NCBI RefSeq assembly: GCF_035046485.1
Contig: NC_085138.1
Coordinates: 444,145,204-444,209,203 of the forward strand
Direction: 5' to 3'
DNA: 64,000 nt
Source of the DNA: Aedes albopictus
Lineage: Eukaryota > Arthropoda > Insecta > Diptera > Culicidae
Shown here: positions 21,801 through 33,690 of the stretch, one piece after another
Layout of the letters: the number at the start of each line of letters is the position of its first letter
How positions within the stretch are numbered: the stretch's first letter is position 1
Made by a program: the position numbers and the translations under genes
The notes under the pieces: model-generated
Database searches by the model: none
What the model saw: the letters and a program-made list of their open reading frames with translations, nothing else
What the model was told of the DNA's origin: nothing

Positions 21801-24370
21801 AACAAAATCCATGATAAAAAGTTTTTTCAAAGGAATCCCTGAAATAATTTCTGAAGGATTCCGATCAGGAGTTTCTGAAAGCATCCCAGAAAGAATTTCT
21901 AAAGGAGTCTCCATTACAATTCCTTTAGAAATCTAAGGAAAAGAAATATCTCAAAAAGATGATCAGGATGATGGATATTCAAAAAAAAAATAAATACAGA
22001 AATCTCAGGAGGAATATCTAAAGAGATGTAAGATCGATGCGGGAATCTCTTCAATGTTTTCAGCAAACATTTCTCCAAAGACTCATCCAGGTATCTCTTT
22101 AGGAACTAATCCACGGATTTCTTCACGAGCTCCTCCAAATATTGTAACAGTGATTCTCTAGGAAAATTCTCCTGGAATTCCTTCAGAAATTCTTTACATG
22201 ATTATTTCAAAAATTCGTGCATTTCCAGAAATTTTCGATAAGACTCGTCAAAAGATGCTATCAAAATTTTGTCGAGGGTTTTTCTTTCAGATTTATTCAG
22301 ATTATTCGGAAATTGGAAATATTTCGGAAATTTCTTTAAAAACTCTTCAAAAGGTGCTGTCAGAATTTGCTCGACGGTTTTTTTGTTTTCATATTTTTCA
22401 CGGAATTCATCTAGACTTTTCCCAATAAGTTCATTTGGGGATTCCGAGTATCCCTCCAGAGAATTATTTAGAAAATACGAATCCAGCAGAAATTTTTTCA
22501 TAGATTCTTAAAAAAAAATCCCAAAATATTTTTCAGAAATTCTAGTTGGGTTTTCTCCACAGGTTTCTACAGGTATTTCTCCATATGTTACTCTAGAGAT
22601 TCATTCAATAATGCGTCCAAGGATTCTTTCTAGTATTTTTCAGAAATTCCTCCAGGAATTATTCATTCGCAATTCTCCAGAAATACCAATAGAAAATTCT
22701 CAAAAGATTCTTCTAGAAGTTCCTTCAGGGATACACCTGCTTGGGCTTCTCCAGTTCTTTCAAGTATTTATTCGGAGATTTCTTCAAATAACGATGTACC
22801 ATTAGAAATTTATGTCAGGTGTTATGCATAAATTCCTTCCCGCATTACTTCAAAAATTGCCTCAGGCGTAATTCCTTCAGACATTCTTCATGAACGTCCT
22901 TAAGACACCCCTTCAGGAAGTGTACTCTTCAGGTATTTTCCGAGGAATTTCTCCAAGATTCCAAGATTTGTCCTAAAATCCCTCCTCAAAAATTTCTTCT
23001 GGAATTTCTGGGAGTTTTCAAAAATTCCCTAAAAAAATTTGAAAGAATTGCTGAGAAAATCTTTGGGAAAATTTTCCAAGAATCCGGTGGAGGATTTTCT
23101 AAAGAATTTCTTGGAAAGTTTTTGAAAACAATAATAGAACTTACTTATTTTGAACAATTTTGTTCTATTCATCATGGGGGAAATGGAAGTGGGTTTTTGA
23201 AACCTATTGAACTCAAAATTGCCCTGAAATCTTTCCCAACCAAGCTGAATTTAAGTTTCAGGCCATTTGAGCGACAAAAACCCGTATGACGAAAAGAACA
23301 AACCTGCCGATAATACTCTTAGTAGCCCTTGTTTTTCCATGGATTTTTTTTTTCTAAAATTTCTCTAGGAGTTCTTTAGAAAACCCTCCAGCGGATTGTT
23401 TGAAAATTTTAAAATCTGAATTTCTGATAAAGCCTTATGGAACCTCTGGAGATATTTGTGAAGGAATTTCCAAAAAAAAACAAAGAAAATATTGAGAAAT
23501 TTCTAGTTAAGTTCCTGGGAAATTGCTGAAGGACTCCCAGGGAAATGCCTAAAAATATCCCAGGAAGAGTTTTTCGAGGAATTTTAAGAATAATCCCTGC
23601 AAAAACTCCATAGGAAACCATTGGTAGATTTCTAAAAAAAACATGAACACGTGTCGAAAAGTATTCCTGCAAACAAACTATAAAAATCCTGTGGGATTTT
23701 GAGAGAATATTTATGAAGTAATCTGGACGTATTTATGAAGGGTTCCATGTAGGAATATTTGAAGAAACACCTAGATAAACTTCTGCGAAGATCTTTGAAA
23801 AGGTTTGTTATTTTGAGAAATTTGTGAAGGAATTTCTCTAGAAACCATAACAAGAGGTATTTCTGAGTTATATCTTTAAAAAATCTGGAAAATCCTATGG
23901 GTTCCCTTGGTGGAAATCTTGGAGTAATTTCTTGAGAAAACCAAGGAGGTACACGGAGTAGTTCAAAAGCAATTCATGAAAAATATCTTATTGGAAGGTA
24001 TGACTTAAATATCTGAATTCTCTCAGGAATTTCTGAAGGAAGCATCGGATAATGTTTTGTACCATAATAGGATGTTGGTGTCAATATGACCCAGATAGAC
24101 TCGCTGAACGTGCACTACGCCATCTGGGATGGTTGAAGGATTCATGGAGGAACCATGAGTTCTTAGAGAAATTTCTGGAATGCCTTCTAGCGAAATTTCC
24201 GAAAGAAATTCTGGAGAAACTTTTAAAGGAATCCATGGAAGATATTCTGTAAGGAAGCCCTGGAGAATTTTATGAAAAAATCCATAGAGTAATTACGGAA
24301 GGGATCCATGCAAGGCTTCATAAAGGAATATATTTTTGGAGGTGCTACTACGAAATTTGAAGGAATTTTT
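18811..24370. repeat. Large field of degenerate 12-bp satellite
   Basis: About 5.5 kb is composed of worn variants of GGAATTCCTGGA in both orientations. It is A-rich at about 19300-20600, T-rich at 20600-21600 and 22000-22990, and A-rich again at 23440-24330, with mixed stretches between. Two small non-satellite pieces interrupt it, at about 23150-23340 (starting TTTTGTTCTATTCATC) and 24050-24130. The many open frames (for example 19791-20072 and 22202-22501) read as K/E/F/L-rich by-products. I see no gene in it. Confidence 0.75.
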
Positions 24371-26900
24371 AAATAAATATAGATGGCATTTGGTTTGTAG
24401 AATTTAACAAGGAAGATAGCTAAACTCTACGATAAATCAAAATTTCCCCGATTTTTTTTTAAATTATGAATAAATTACGGCTAAAGCATCCGCCATGATT
24501 TTTCGAAAATAAAAGACATTAACATGAAATAAAACAATGACCTCATACATGTATTTACAGTATGCATTTTAAAAACAAAAGTTTTTAACGAAAACCACTA
24601 CTTTTAATAACGACGATGATTTCAGGGAGAAATTGGTCAACGATGAACATAATCGATGTTCCAGTACATGTTCAACGAAAGCAAATCCAATGTACAAGAA
24701 TGTTTGACAGTAATCGAGATTTCAACACCATGTGCTGCTAGGATTGTTCAATATTTCAAAAAATATTAAATGTATCTGTAAATAAGATCTTGCCGTAGAA
24801 AACTGTGAAATTTTTCCTACTCAATCCACTGTTTTCGGAAATAATTGCATGATCTAACAAATATTAACACTATAAAATAAAATTTGAGCCTTCTCCATAT
24901 CTTAACCAGCATAATTCATAGGAATATGAAAAAGAAACAACTTTTTTTTAATATTAACTAAACATCATTTTTACTGAGGTAAAAATTAAAAAAAAATCAG
25001 TAAATTCAAAATCATGACTTTACGAGTTTATTGGGTTTCTCATTAAAGTTTAGACTACTGTGATAATTTGAGAATCCAGTGAATCATCATTTCCCAGCGA
25101 AATTTCACACTAATCAAACTTATTTTGTTTACCTGTTGTGCATCCGACGCCCCTGTCATGAACTCAACCGAACTTGTGTATGCCAGCCGCTGCGAAGTAG
25201 TGTGCGAAATTCGACTGTGATGATAATGAATTTCGGGCGAGTCTAAATGGGTGCAAATGTCGCAATATTTACAGAAATGTTTTGGTACAAAAGTGAGTGA
25301 CGAACCTACAATTCTTTGCTACACTACTGAAAGCGCATACGGTGCTACGGAAAGAAGAGTTTCTATTAAGTTATGAGTTCAATCATCGAATTTTCTGTTG
25401 ATTTAATTTACTCAGTTTTTGAATTTATATTAATTTTTATATGAATTATATAAAATTACATTTTTTCTCAAAATTATTTCTTTCAAAGTAACCGCAAGTC
25501 TGGAAATTGCGTCAGAGTTCTGTGTCCTCTATCGTAGCAAGCGTTGCAACCCCTCCAACGTAGCTTGATACAAACAGCACAGTAGACCTAGACATCTTCC
25601 TCCAGCCAGAGGACGACGATCGAACGGTCCACCCATCGGAACCCCAACCGACCGACCGACCGACCCGTACGGCTCCAGATATAATATTGAACAAGTTTAA
25701 TAAGCTTGTTTTCTAAACATAATTAATGCATTATAATTTATATCGTATTTCCATACACACATGCATCACATGCTGTTGGCCCACCACCCACCGACAGAGC
25801 TAGACGAGAGAATCCTAGCAGGCGAACGAGTGAATAAGAAACGAGAAAACCGAATAAGAGTGCCCTGCTGCACTCTTGCGCCACTCACGGTTGCTGCATA
25901 CCACCCTTCACCCACGTCGTGGGTGTGTAAGCTGCTCGACCGGAATATCGGAAAAGGATTCGTTCGTCCAGTTCCGGACCAACGACAACGTCTACTACTG
26001 CGGCGGCAATGGCGATGGGCACTTCTTCATCCGACTGCCTGCGTATGCATGAAAAGTCGTTGCACACCATCACCTCGTCCATCTAGCTGGAGCATGAGAA
26101 AAGGCGGGTGTCCGGCCCATGATGGGTGAGGGTGAAGGTGAAAATTGAAAATTGAGAGAAATTAGATGACTCGTAGGTGGGAATCAAAGGGGGAGAGGGG
26201 CGGTGATGGAATCACGCTGGGCGTGAGGTCAAGCAGAGGAAATTGGTAAAGTAAGTCTGGTTTAGATGACGACAAGACGGCAACATCAACACAACATATA
26301 GACAGACAGTAGTTGTCGATGCAGTTGGCTGCAGTAGCGCAGGGGTGCAGGGATCGTAACGACGAAGGTGAATGCGAACGTGGGATGGTTTGCGTGGTGG
26401 ACGGATACACAGTAGGCGAGTGTTGCGAGTATCCTGCTTACCGGGTAGTCAGGCCTACTGTGTTTTGCATGTGTGCGGCTGTCGGAATAAGATATGCGGG
26501 TGTTTGGGATGAAGGATCGTCCGTGCCATAGGTATGTTTAGGGTAGATAATTGAACAGTGCGGTTTGTCTACATTTAATACGTTTTTGAGATGATGCTAT
26601 ACTTTTTTGGTAATGCGTGTCTGTTGTGAATTTTATTTGATCAAGAATCAAAGTGTATCAAATTACAGATTTGAGGCTTGATACAAGTTTCAAATTTGCA
26701 TAGTTCCTAATGCAATGGCTCTACCTGATTCAACAGCTTTCACACAACTCAGGCTCCCGTTTCAACGATTAACGAAATCAGTTACGAACCTGAAAAGAAA
26801 ATCAAAAAGAAACTTATTAGTAAAATTCTAATATATCAGTACAATATTTATGAATTTTGAGAAATAATAGCTCAATGATAAAACAATTTGACCCTTATTG
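24371..26900. other. Non-repetitive island, no gene recognised
   Basis: The first part is AT-rich. From about 25130 the composition becomes more balanced. A (CGAC)n run lies at about 25647-25664, GACAACGTCTACTACTGCGG near 25983, and purine-rich GGGGAGAGGGG near 26190. The longest frame (122 codons at 25761) has no recognisable domain. Exons or regulatory DNA are possible but unproven. Confidence 0.4.
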
Positions 26901-26918
26901 TTTTAGAATTTCTTTAGG

Positions 26919-26969
26919 GTTGGTGAACCAGCGTCTGGCTGAAAGCCTCTTTAATAAAGAAAAAAAAAA
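26919..26969 (+). mobile_element. 51-bp LINE-tail retroposon with poly(A)
   Basis: TTCTTTAGG at 26910-26918 is repeated at 26970-26978. The insert between reads GTTGGTGAACC, then CTGGCTGAAAGCCTCTTTAA, TAAAG and a run of A. This looks like the last few dozen bases of a poly(A) LINE, including its AATAAA signal, inserted as an extremely 5'-truncated copy. The CTGGCTGAAAG...AATAAAG form is familiar to me from jockey-type mosquito LINE ends. Confidence 0.75.
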
Positions 26970-26978
26970 TTCTTTAGG

Positions 26979-29825
26979 AATTCTTCCAGCAATTCGTCTA
27001 AAAAATCTTCAAGGAAATTTTAAGAAGTTCTGTCATAAATGCTTTCGAAGATTTCTATTCGGCATCTGTCAGGATTTTTTTTTCCGTTTATCCATTTAAA
27101 AAGTTAATACATGAACTTTTTATGGTACCTTCCCTTCTTTCCAATTCTTCCGAAATTGCTCCATGGATTTCTTTTGAAAGTTCCTCATCATCTGTGGAAT
27201 GCCTTAGAATTTCTCATTCACGCTTTCAGCATTTCTTCAAGAAAATTTAATATTCTTTCTAGAAATTCTTCTTAGGATTTCTTCAGAAAATCTCCCACAA
27301 ACTCTTACATAAGTTCTCACGAAGATTCCTCCAGAAACTCTCCCAGTGATTGTTTTAGAAATATTTCTAGAGATTCCTTCAGAAATCTCTAATGATGTTC
27401 AGGGGCTGTCCATAAACCACGTGGTCATTTTTTTGGGACTTCTCAACCCCCCCCCCCCCTGCGTGGTCATTAGTCCATACAAATTTTTTTATTCGTCCAT
27501 ACAAAATGGTCATTGGCTGAACCCCCCCCCCCCTCATGACCACGTGGTTTATGTACAGCCCCTCATCCATAAATTTGTCCGAGAATCTTCTAAGGGTTTC
27601 TTTCAATCCATAGATTTCTTTACAAATTATTCCAAGAATTCGGTCTTAAATCTACAAAGGTTTCTTGCAGGAACTCTTCCAGCGCTCTTGTTTTTCAGAA
27701 AGTCTTTCAGGTTTTCTTTAAGAAATGTCCCTAAGGATATCTTCAGATATTCTGTCATGAATTCCTCTAAGAATTTCGCGTTTTCTAGTCTTTCAGTAAC
27801 TCTACCAGAAATTACTATAGAAAATCTTCTAGGGATTCGATAAAAAAAATCATTGGATATTCCTTCTGAGCTTCTCGGAATTTTTTTAAAGGGGTTCCTT
27901 TGGAAATTATTTCAAAGATGTGTTAAACTTAAAGCAAAGAATTTTCCAAAAGATCACCATCCGGCATTTCTTCTAAGGATAGCTACAAAAAATTCTTCAA
28001 GACTTTTTTTTTAATTTCCTAGGAATTTATACGGAAACTTCTTCGGAAATATCTCAAGGGTTTTTTTTCTGTGATCTTTGCAGACGTTTATTTACGCGTT
28101 TCGCGAAGTATTCCTACAAGATTTCTTTTTATAAATTTGTCCCCAGATTTCCCCATGAATGATTTTTGTTAATTTTCCAAGAATTTAAAAAAGGATTTCA
28201 TCAGGATTTTTTCCAAAAATTCATCAGTATTTTTTTCTCCTGATATTTCTCAAAGAAGAAATAGCTCCTGAGATTCCTCCAAGAACTCTCCTTTTTTCAG
28301 ATATTCATTAAAAAGTACTTCCTAAGGATTTAACAGAAGATTTATTCAGAAATTTCTTCATGGATTCTTTCAGAAATTCCAACTGGGATTCCTTCTGAAA
28401 TTCCTTTGAGGAGATAATTTTATATCTAGAGACTTCTTCAGAATTTTAGGGATTTCTTCAGGAGTTTCGGCAAGGGATTTCTTCCAAAGATCTTCCATGG
28501 AGTTTTTCAGAAAAACTTTTGATTTTTTACAAACCCTTCCGGTGTTTTTTAGAAAGTTCTTCCAAGGATTTCTCCGAGAATCTCCAAGGAATCCCTGAAG
28601 GATTTTTAAGAAATTCTGGGTAAATTTTCTGGTGAATCAATTTCTGAAATTATTTCTGAAGCCATCTGTAGAGAAATTTCTGAAGAAATCTCTTAAAAAG
28701 ATGTTTGCCGCAATTGAAGACAAACGTACTAGTGAAATTCTTGTATAAATCCCTACCAATCTTTTTGGAGGATTCCACGAACGAATCCTTGGAGATACCT
28801 CTGAAAAAAATTTCAAAAAATTTTATACAATTTCTGAACGGATTCATACCCAAAAATACCTGAATAAAATCCTGTAGAAACAAAAAAAAATTTGAGGAAT
28901 TCTTTAGAGAACCACTGAAGAAACTATTTATTTTTTTCAAGCAATCTTTAAAACAGTGCAATGTTTTGTACAATTCTTCAAAAATGTTAAGAAATAGATT
29001 CTGGAGTGATTTCTGCTAAATTTGTTGAGAGAACCTCTGGAAGGAACGCGTGAATAAATCAAGAAGCAATTCCTGGAGCAGTATCTTAAGAAATTATTGA
29101 AGAAACCCCTGAAGAATCTCTTCAGAATTTTCTACAGGAATTTTCAAATAATTCGGCCAGAAAATCCCTGAATAAATGGTCAAATACCTGAAGGAATCTC
29201 TGAAAAAAATTCTAAACATTATTTCTAAAACAAGTTTCATGAATTACTGAACATCTGAAGGAAAATCCTAGTGTAATTTGTGAAAGAACCCCCGAATCTT
29301 TGAGAAAAAATATCTCCTGAAATTGCATCTTTTATAGAAACGCATGGAGAAATATCTTGAGAAATTTCCAAAGAAAAACTTCTGGAAAAACTCTGAATAT
29401 ATTTCTGGAGGAGTTTGTTCAGAAATATTTAAAAAAAATACATTAAGGAATACAAGCATGAACTTATGTACCAATCCTTGAAGAAATTTCCTACAGAATC
29501 CCTTAGAGAATGCCATGAGGAATTTTGAACGGAATTTTCGAGGAAACCCGTGGACCAGTTTCAAGATGAATCTGTTGAGAAATTTTTTGAGAAAGTCCTG
29601 AAGAAGATCGCAGAAGAAAATCTATTGACGATTTCCTGCAGAAATTTACAATGAAATGCACGGACAGAGATTCTTTTGCTTAAACCATTCTAAGAAATCC
29701 TGCGAGAATTTTGTTTTTGTAAACATTTAAAAGTGTTTTTTGACAAATCCTGAAAGAATCCCCAAAGTTTTTGTTGCGGTTTCGCCAGAGGTGTTCAAAG
29801 AGAATTTCCTAGGAATTTTACGAGG
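26979..29825. repeat. Degenerate 12-bp satellite field
   Basis: Variants of ATTTCTTCAGGGA (T-rich, about 27000-28600) give way to the complement (A-rich, 28600-29800). A MITE is nested at 27402-27562. Frames such as 28650-28973 and 29268-29564 are F/L/S/K-rich by-products on the minus strand. No gene is visible. Confidence 0.7.
27402..27562. mobile_element. MITE with GGGGCTGTCCATAAACCACG ends
   Basis: This 161-bp element begins GGGGCTGTCCATAAACCACG and ends CGTGGTTTATGTACAGCCCC. TCA lies on each side (27399-27401 and 27563-27565). Two C runs of 12-13 bases and two TCCATACAAA words are inside. It is related in design to the element at 18145-18308, with CCACGTGGTC in place of CTACGTAGAC. The 165-codon frame across it is not a gene. 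Confidence 0.87.
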
Positions 29826-29845
29826 AAGTCTGTCTAATCTCATAA

Positions 29846-30830
29846 GGGGGAAAAAGCGCAGTAGGCGTTGCCGCGTGCAGACGTGTTCTGAGCTGCTCGT
29901 CACATTTCTTTCGCGTTCGTATTTTTTTTCTTTTTCACCGTTCCGCTTACAGTTTGGCCGGTGCTACGCCATCCGGATGGTTCTTCCGCGGGTGAGAGTG
30001 TTTGTTTTGTGTTAATTTTGATTAAAAGCGACTTATTGGTGTTCAAAAGAAATGTGAAGGATTGTTACCAAATGTCTAGAATGTATGGTAGTGCTACGAC
30101 ATCCGGCGGTGATGCCAAGTCTTTTGCGTGATTGCATGCCGCTGCTGCTTGCTCGGGACTTACAAAAGGTGGCGAAATTCGTATGGAGTTTCCAAATTTG
30201 TCGTCAATTCCACGTTTTGTGTCGTCATCTGATTTGCTCCAGTTTTTTTTTTTTTTCGTTCTCTTCTCACGTATTTGACTGATATGCCGCGCCGTCAGTG
30301 ATTCGCGAGTGGCGTGAGAAAACCAAACAGTGTAGGCTCATGCCCATAATTTAGTGAGTGATGAAGCGAAGCTTGTTCCAATGATGACGGACGCGTGCGC
30401 GACGGCGGCGATGCAAGGAGGGAGCGTCACTGCGCTGTAAAGACGTTTGCATGGTGATGGCAGCGCTACCTTGGATGATTTCGGGTGAGATTGTTCCGAT
30501 TACATATTACTACAATAAATTGAACTAAATACGCGCCAGCTTCGAAGATTATCTTTGAAGCAGGAAGTGTGTTTGCAGTATCATTATCCATTTGATAACG
30601 GTAGTGTACACATGCGGGGCTTGTTGTAAGTGAAAGTGACCTCGGAATGGACGTGAGTAACCAGGCATTCTGAAACGGGTCACTGAATCCCAACAGAGCT
30701 ATCACCTTTCAACTCCCGGGCTTAAGATGATTTCATTTTTTTTGTTTGAAATTGAGCAAAAATCATACAGAAAACTGCAGACATCTTTCTTCCATAATAC
30801 CACTGCCGGGCAGTGGGAGTTGAATTGTAT

Positions 30831-30860
<30 letters not shown>
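29846..30860 (+). mobile_element. 1.0-kb retroposed element with (CA)n tail
   Basis: A perfect 20-bp direct repeat, AAGTCTGTCTAATCTCATAA, is at 29826-29845 and 30861-30880 and bounds 1015 bp. The left end starts GGGGGAAAAAGCGCAGTAGG and contains GTGCTACGCCATCCGG (about 29960) and GTGCTACGACATCCGG (about 30091), a repeated motif. The right end is GAATTGTATG followed by (CA)n. Long duplication plus a simple-repeat tail indicate target-primed reverse transcription. No protein motif is present, so it is either a non-autonomous retroposon or a LINE copy whose 5' leader is joined to its 3' end by internal deletion. Confidence 0.82.
30832..30860. repeat. (CA)n microsatellite
   Basis: About 14 CA units form the 3' end of the preceding insertion. 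It probably served as the element's tail. Confidence 0.95.
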
Positions 30861-30862
<2 letters not shown>

Positions 30863-30899
30863 GTCTGTCTAATCTCATAAAAGGACTTTCAGCAAGAAA

Positions 30900-31720
30900 G
30901 TCTCTTCCGCGGAGGGGTTTTCCTAGAATAATTCTCATTTAGGCTCAACAGTGAAGTCATTTGCTCAGGGGAGTACCAGTATAACGGGAGCTGAAATTTG
31001 AAAACCTTGAAACCTTTTACTATGACAACACTGGACAGTAAGGGGGAGGGGTGTGGTTTCAGTGGTTTACGTTGACGATTCAGAGGATTTTAGGGAGTTT
31101 CAGGAGGTTTCAAAAAAGTTTTAAAAGAGCTGCCAATGGTTTAGGGAAGTTTTAGCGAGTTTTTTGGGGTGTTTCAACGGGATTCCAATCAGTGGTTTAA
31201 TAGGTGTTTCCTAGGGCTTCAGGAGGTTTCGCATATGATGTTGAATAGGATACTAAAGTGAAGGCGATATGCGTACTCTTTACACGTGGTTAAATGGGAA
31301 CATGTACGCAAATAACCTCCACTTAAGCATTATGAACATTATATACGACTTCGTGTGTGCTGGGGAAACTAAAGTGTTTTCAAGGACATGTCGAGGGAGG
31401 TATAGGAAGATTCAGAGAGATTTCAAGAGGTTTAGGGATGCATAAATTGGTTTCTGGGTATTTTCATATGCGTGTCGAGTCGTTTTTGGAGATCTCAGTG
31501 AGTTTTAGAAAGCCTTTAGGAGCGTTTCAGAGGGATTCAGTGAGTTTTATGAGGTTTTAAGGAGTTCCCACAGGGGTTTTAGAGGAATTCAGGAAGCGTT
31601 TCACATGCGTTTCGAGGAGTTTCAAAGACTCTGGAGCCCTCCTAAAGCTCTTTTCTGAAATCCCTCTGATACCTCCTTTCACCCGGAAAGACCCCTGAAT
31701 CCTTCCACAGTAGTCACGAG
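30900..31720. repeat. G/T-rich degenerate repeat (GTTTCAGGAGG-like)
   Basis: From about 31080, words such as GAGTTTCAGGAGGTTTC, AGGGAGTTTTAGCGAG and GTGAGTTTTATGAGG recur at 10-20 bp spacing, a flavour different from the 12-bp GAATTC satellite. A foldback MITE interrupts it at 31235-31364. CTCTTCCGCGGAGGGG at about 30899-30914 forms a small palindrome. No gene. Confidence 0.55.
31235..31364. mobile_element. Foldback MITE, relative of 7730-7888
   Basis: The left arm has CATATGATGTTGAATAGG, then AAAGTGAAGGCGATATGCG; the right arm has GTACGCAAATAACCTCCACT, AAGCATTATG and GACTTCGTGTGTGCTGGGG. AAAGTG(A/C)AGGC(G/C)ATATGCGT is shared with the 7.7-kb copy. The right end keeps a CTGGGG terminus; the left end is worn. 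Confidence 0.6.
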
Positions 31721-32180
31721 AAAGAAATTTTGTCTCTACCAACAAGATTGATAGTTTCTTACCTCAAAATAAAACAATAATAAGCAAAAAGGTGATTTTT
31801 TTGAAAAAAATACACAAAAATTTAAATAATTAAAAAATCACCTAAACTGTTAGTAAATAAGCTAAATATGTTTATTAAATGCAAAACAGAAAAAGAGAAG
31901 TAAAAGACACTGGAATCAAAACAAAATCAATGCTAATGCCAACAGAATATGCCGTAACGGCTCTTCAAGTATTCGCTATGTTGATTCTTGAAACCATGAA
32001 CTTCAATGAATGCATAATATGGAACGAACTCACCCATTTCCATCCGTGCTTATGTCCACCGGACAATATACACCAACGCTCGCGAATAACTGTAACGATT
32101 TCGATACAGTTTTTGTTATGGTTTTTAAGAAGCTTCACAAGCTTCTAAATTAGATAGTAAGGTTACACTATTTTGATTCA
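31721..32180. other. AT-rich spacer, no gene recognised
   Basis: The stretch has no repeat unit that I see. An 89-codon frame at 31879-32148 starts with ATG and has a central segment with several cysteines, but nothing recognisable. AATAAAAAGC-type AT words surround it. Confidence 0.4.
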
Positions 32181-33690
32181 GTATTCCCCGAAGGAATTCA
32201 AGGAAAAATATCAGAAGGAATTCCAGGAGGAGCTTTAAACTCCCTAAATGTAAAAGTGGAGGAAGCCTTGAAGGAACTCTTGGAATAATTCTTGCAGGAA
32301 ATGCTGTACAAAACCCTGAAAGAAATTCTGTAGGAATCCCTGGTGGATGACGAATCTCTTTTAACCTATTGGAGACGGAATTTTCCCCTATCTGGATGCA
32401 ATCTCGCTGGTCTAGAATACGTTTGTTATGGTCGATTTTCTTGGCTGGTCACATATGACCCATCCGTCCCCAAAGGGTTAAAGAGATCCCTGCAAATACA
32501 TATAAAAAAAACTCTGATAGGAATTTCAAAGGAATTCCAGAAAGATTTCCAGGTAGAATCCACGAATGAATTAAAAAAAACTCCAAAATAATTCCAGGAA
32601 GAATCCTCAAAGGAAATCCTGGAGGAATCCGCAAAATAATTACAAAAGGAGTCCGTAAGAAATTTTAGCAATATTTCCCACAGGAATTTTAGCAAAAATT
32701 TCCTAAGCAATTTGTGGAGGAATCCCCAAATGATTTCTAGGAAGAATCTCCGAAGAAATCCAAGAAGAATCCCCAAAGGAACTTCTTAAGGAATCCCCCA
32801 AGAAGCACCTGAAGGATTCTTAGAAGGAACTCCTGGTTTAATCCCAACATGCATTACTGTAGGAATCTTTAAAGAAACTTCTAAGGGAACCCTTGAATTC
32901 TCCGGAAGGTATACCTGGATGCTGCTGTAAGAATCTCTGAAGAAAATCTTGAAGAAATCCCTAGAGAGACTCCTGGAGAGATTTCTGAAGAGACTCCTGG
33001 ACGAATCCCTGAAAGAACTTCTGAAGAAATTCTAGATGGATCTCCAGGTGGCATCCTTGAATGCTGCTGAAAGAATCTCTGATGGAACCTCTGCAAGAAT
33101 ACCTGAGGGACCATCTGAAGGCGTCCCTGAATCCTCCTGGAACTATTGGGCAGATCACTGACGGAGCTTTTGGAGCAATCACCAAAAGAACTACTATAAT
33201 GCAGGAATTCTCGAAGAAACTTCTGGATTAATTCCTGTAGAAGCTCCTCGACAAATCCCAAAAAAAAAAACTCCTGAAAGAATCTCTGAAAAATATCCAT
33301 GAGGCAGCCCGAAAGGATTCGCCTAGAAATATCCCTTATGGAATGTCAGGAGAACTCACTGATTTGATTTCTAGAGCAATTCATGAAAGAACTAGAGGAC
33401 GAATCACTGAAGGAACCTCTGAACTTATTCCTTAAGGTACTCCTGGTAGGGGCAGGGTATGGGGTATTCTGTAGGGACCTCTAATGGAAGTTTTGGAGAA
33501 ATCCTTGATTGGAATGGAATTTTAGAGAAATCTTAGAAAGAATCCTGAAGGAATCTCCGAAGAAATTTCTAGGTATCCCTGAAGAATTTTCTGGATGAAT
33601 CCCTGATGGATCTCTTGTAGGCATTACGGAGTCATTCTGGAAGAATCTCTGAAGAAACTTCTGGAGAAATGTGAATGATAAATGCAATGT
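32181..33690. repeat. Degenerate 12-bp satellite, A-rich orientation
   Basis: Variants of GGAATTCCAGGAGGA, GAAGAATCCCCAAAGGA and CTCCTGGACGAATCC run through the segment. Periodicity is loose but still yields long minus-strand by-product frames, such as the 139-codon one at 32881-33300. A 113-bp MITE is nested at 32365-32477. Confidence 0.7.
32365..32477. mobile_element. 113-bp TTAA-flanked MITE
   Basis: TTAA at 32361-32364 and 32478-32481 flank a short element with ends CCTATTGGAGACGG and, complemented, CCCTTTGGGGACGG. TTAA duplication with C-starting ends suggests a piggyBac-like or other TTAA-targeting transposase source. It has no coding capacity and satellite continues on both sides. Confidence 0.8.

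Noticed and set aside
27346..27843. 165-codon frame with PPPPC segments
   Set aside because: It crosses a MITE (C runs) and satellite; there is no domain and the frame is not shared with relatives.
32881..33300. 139-codon minus-strand frame
   Set aside because: Composition follows the satellite word CTCCTGGAGGAATCC; by-product of periodicity.
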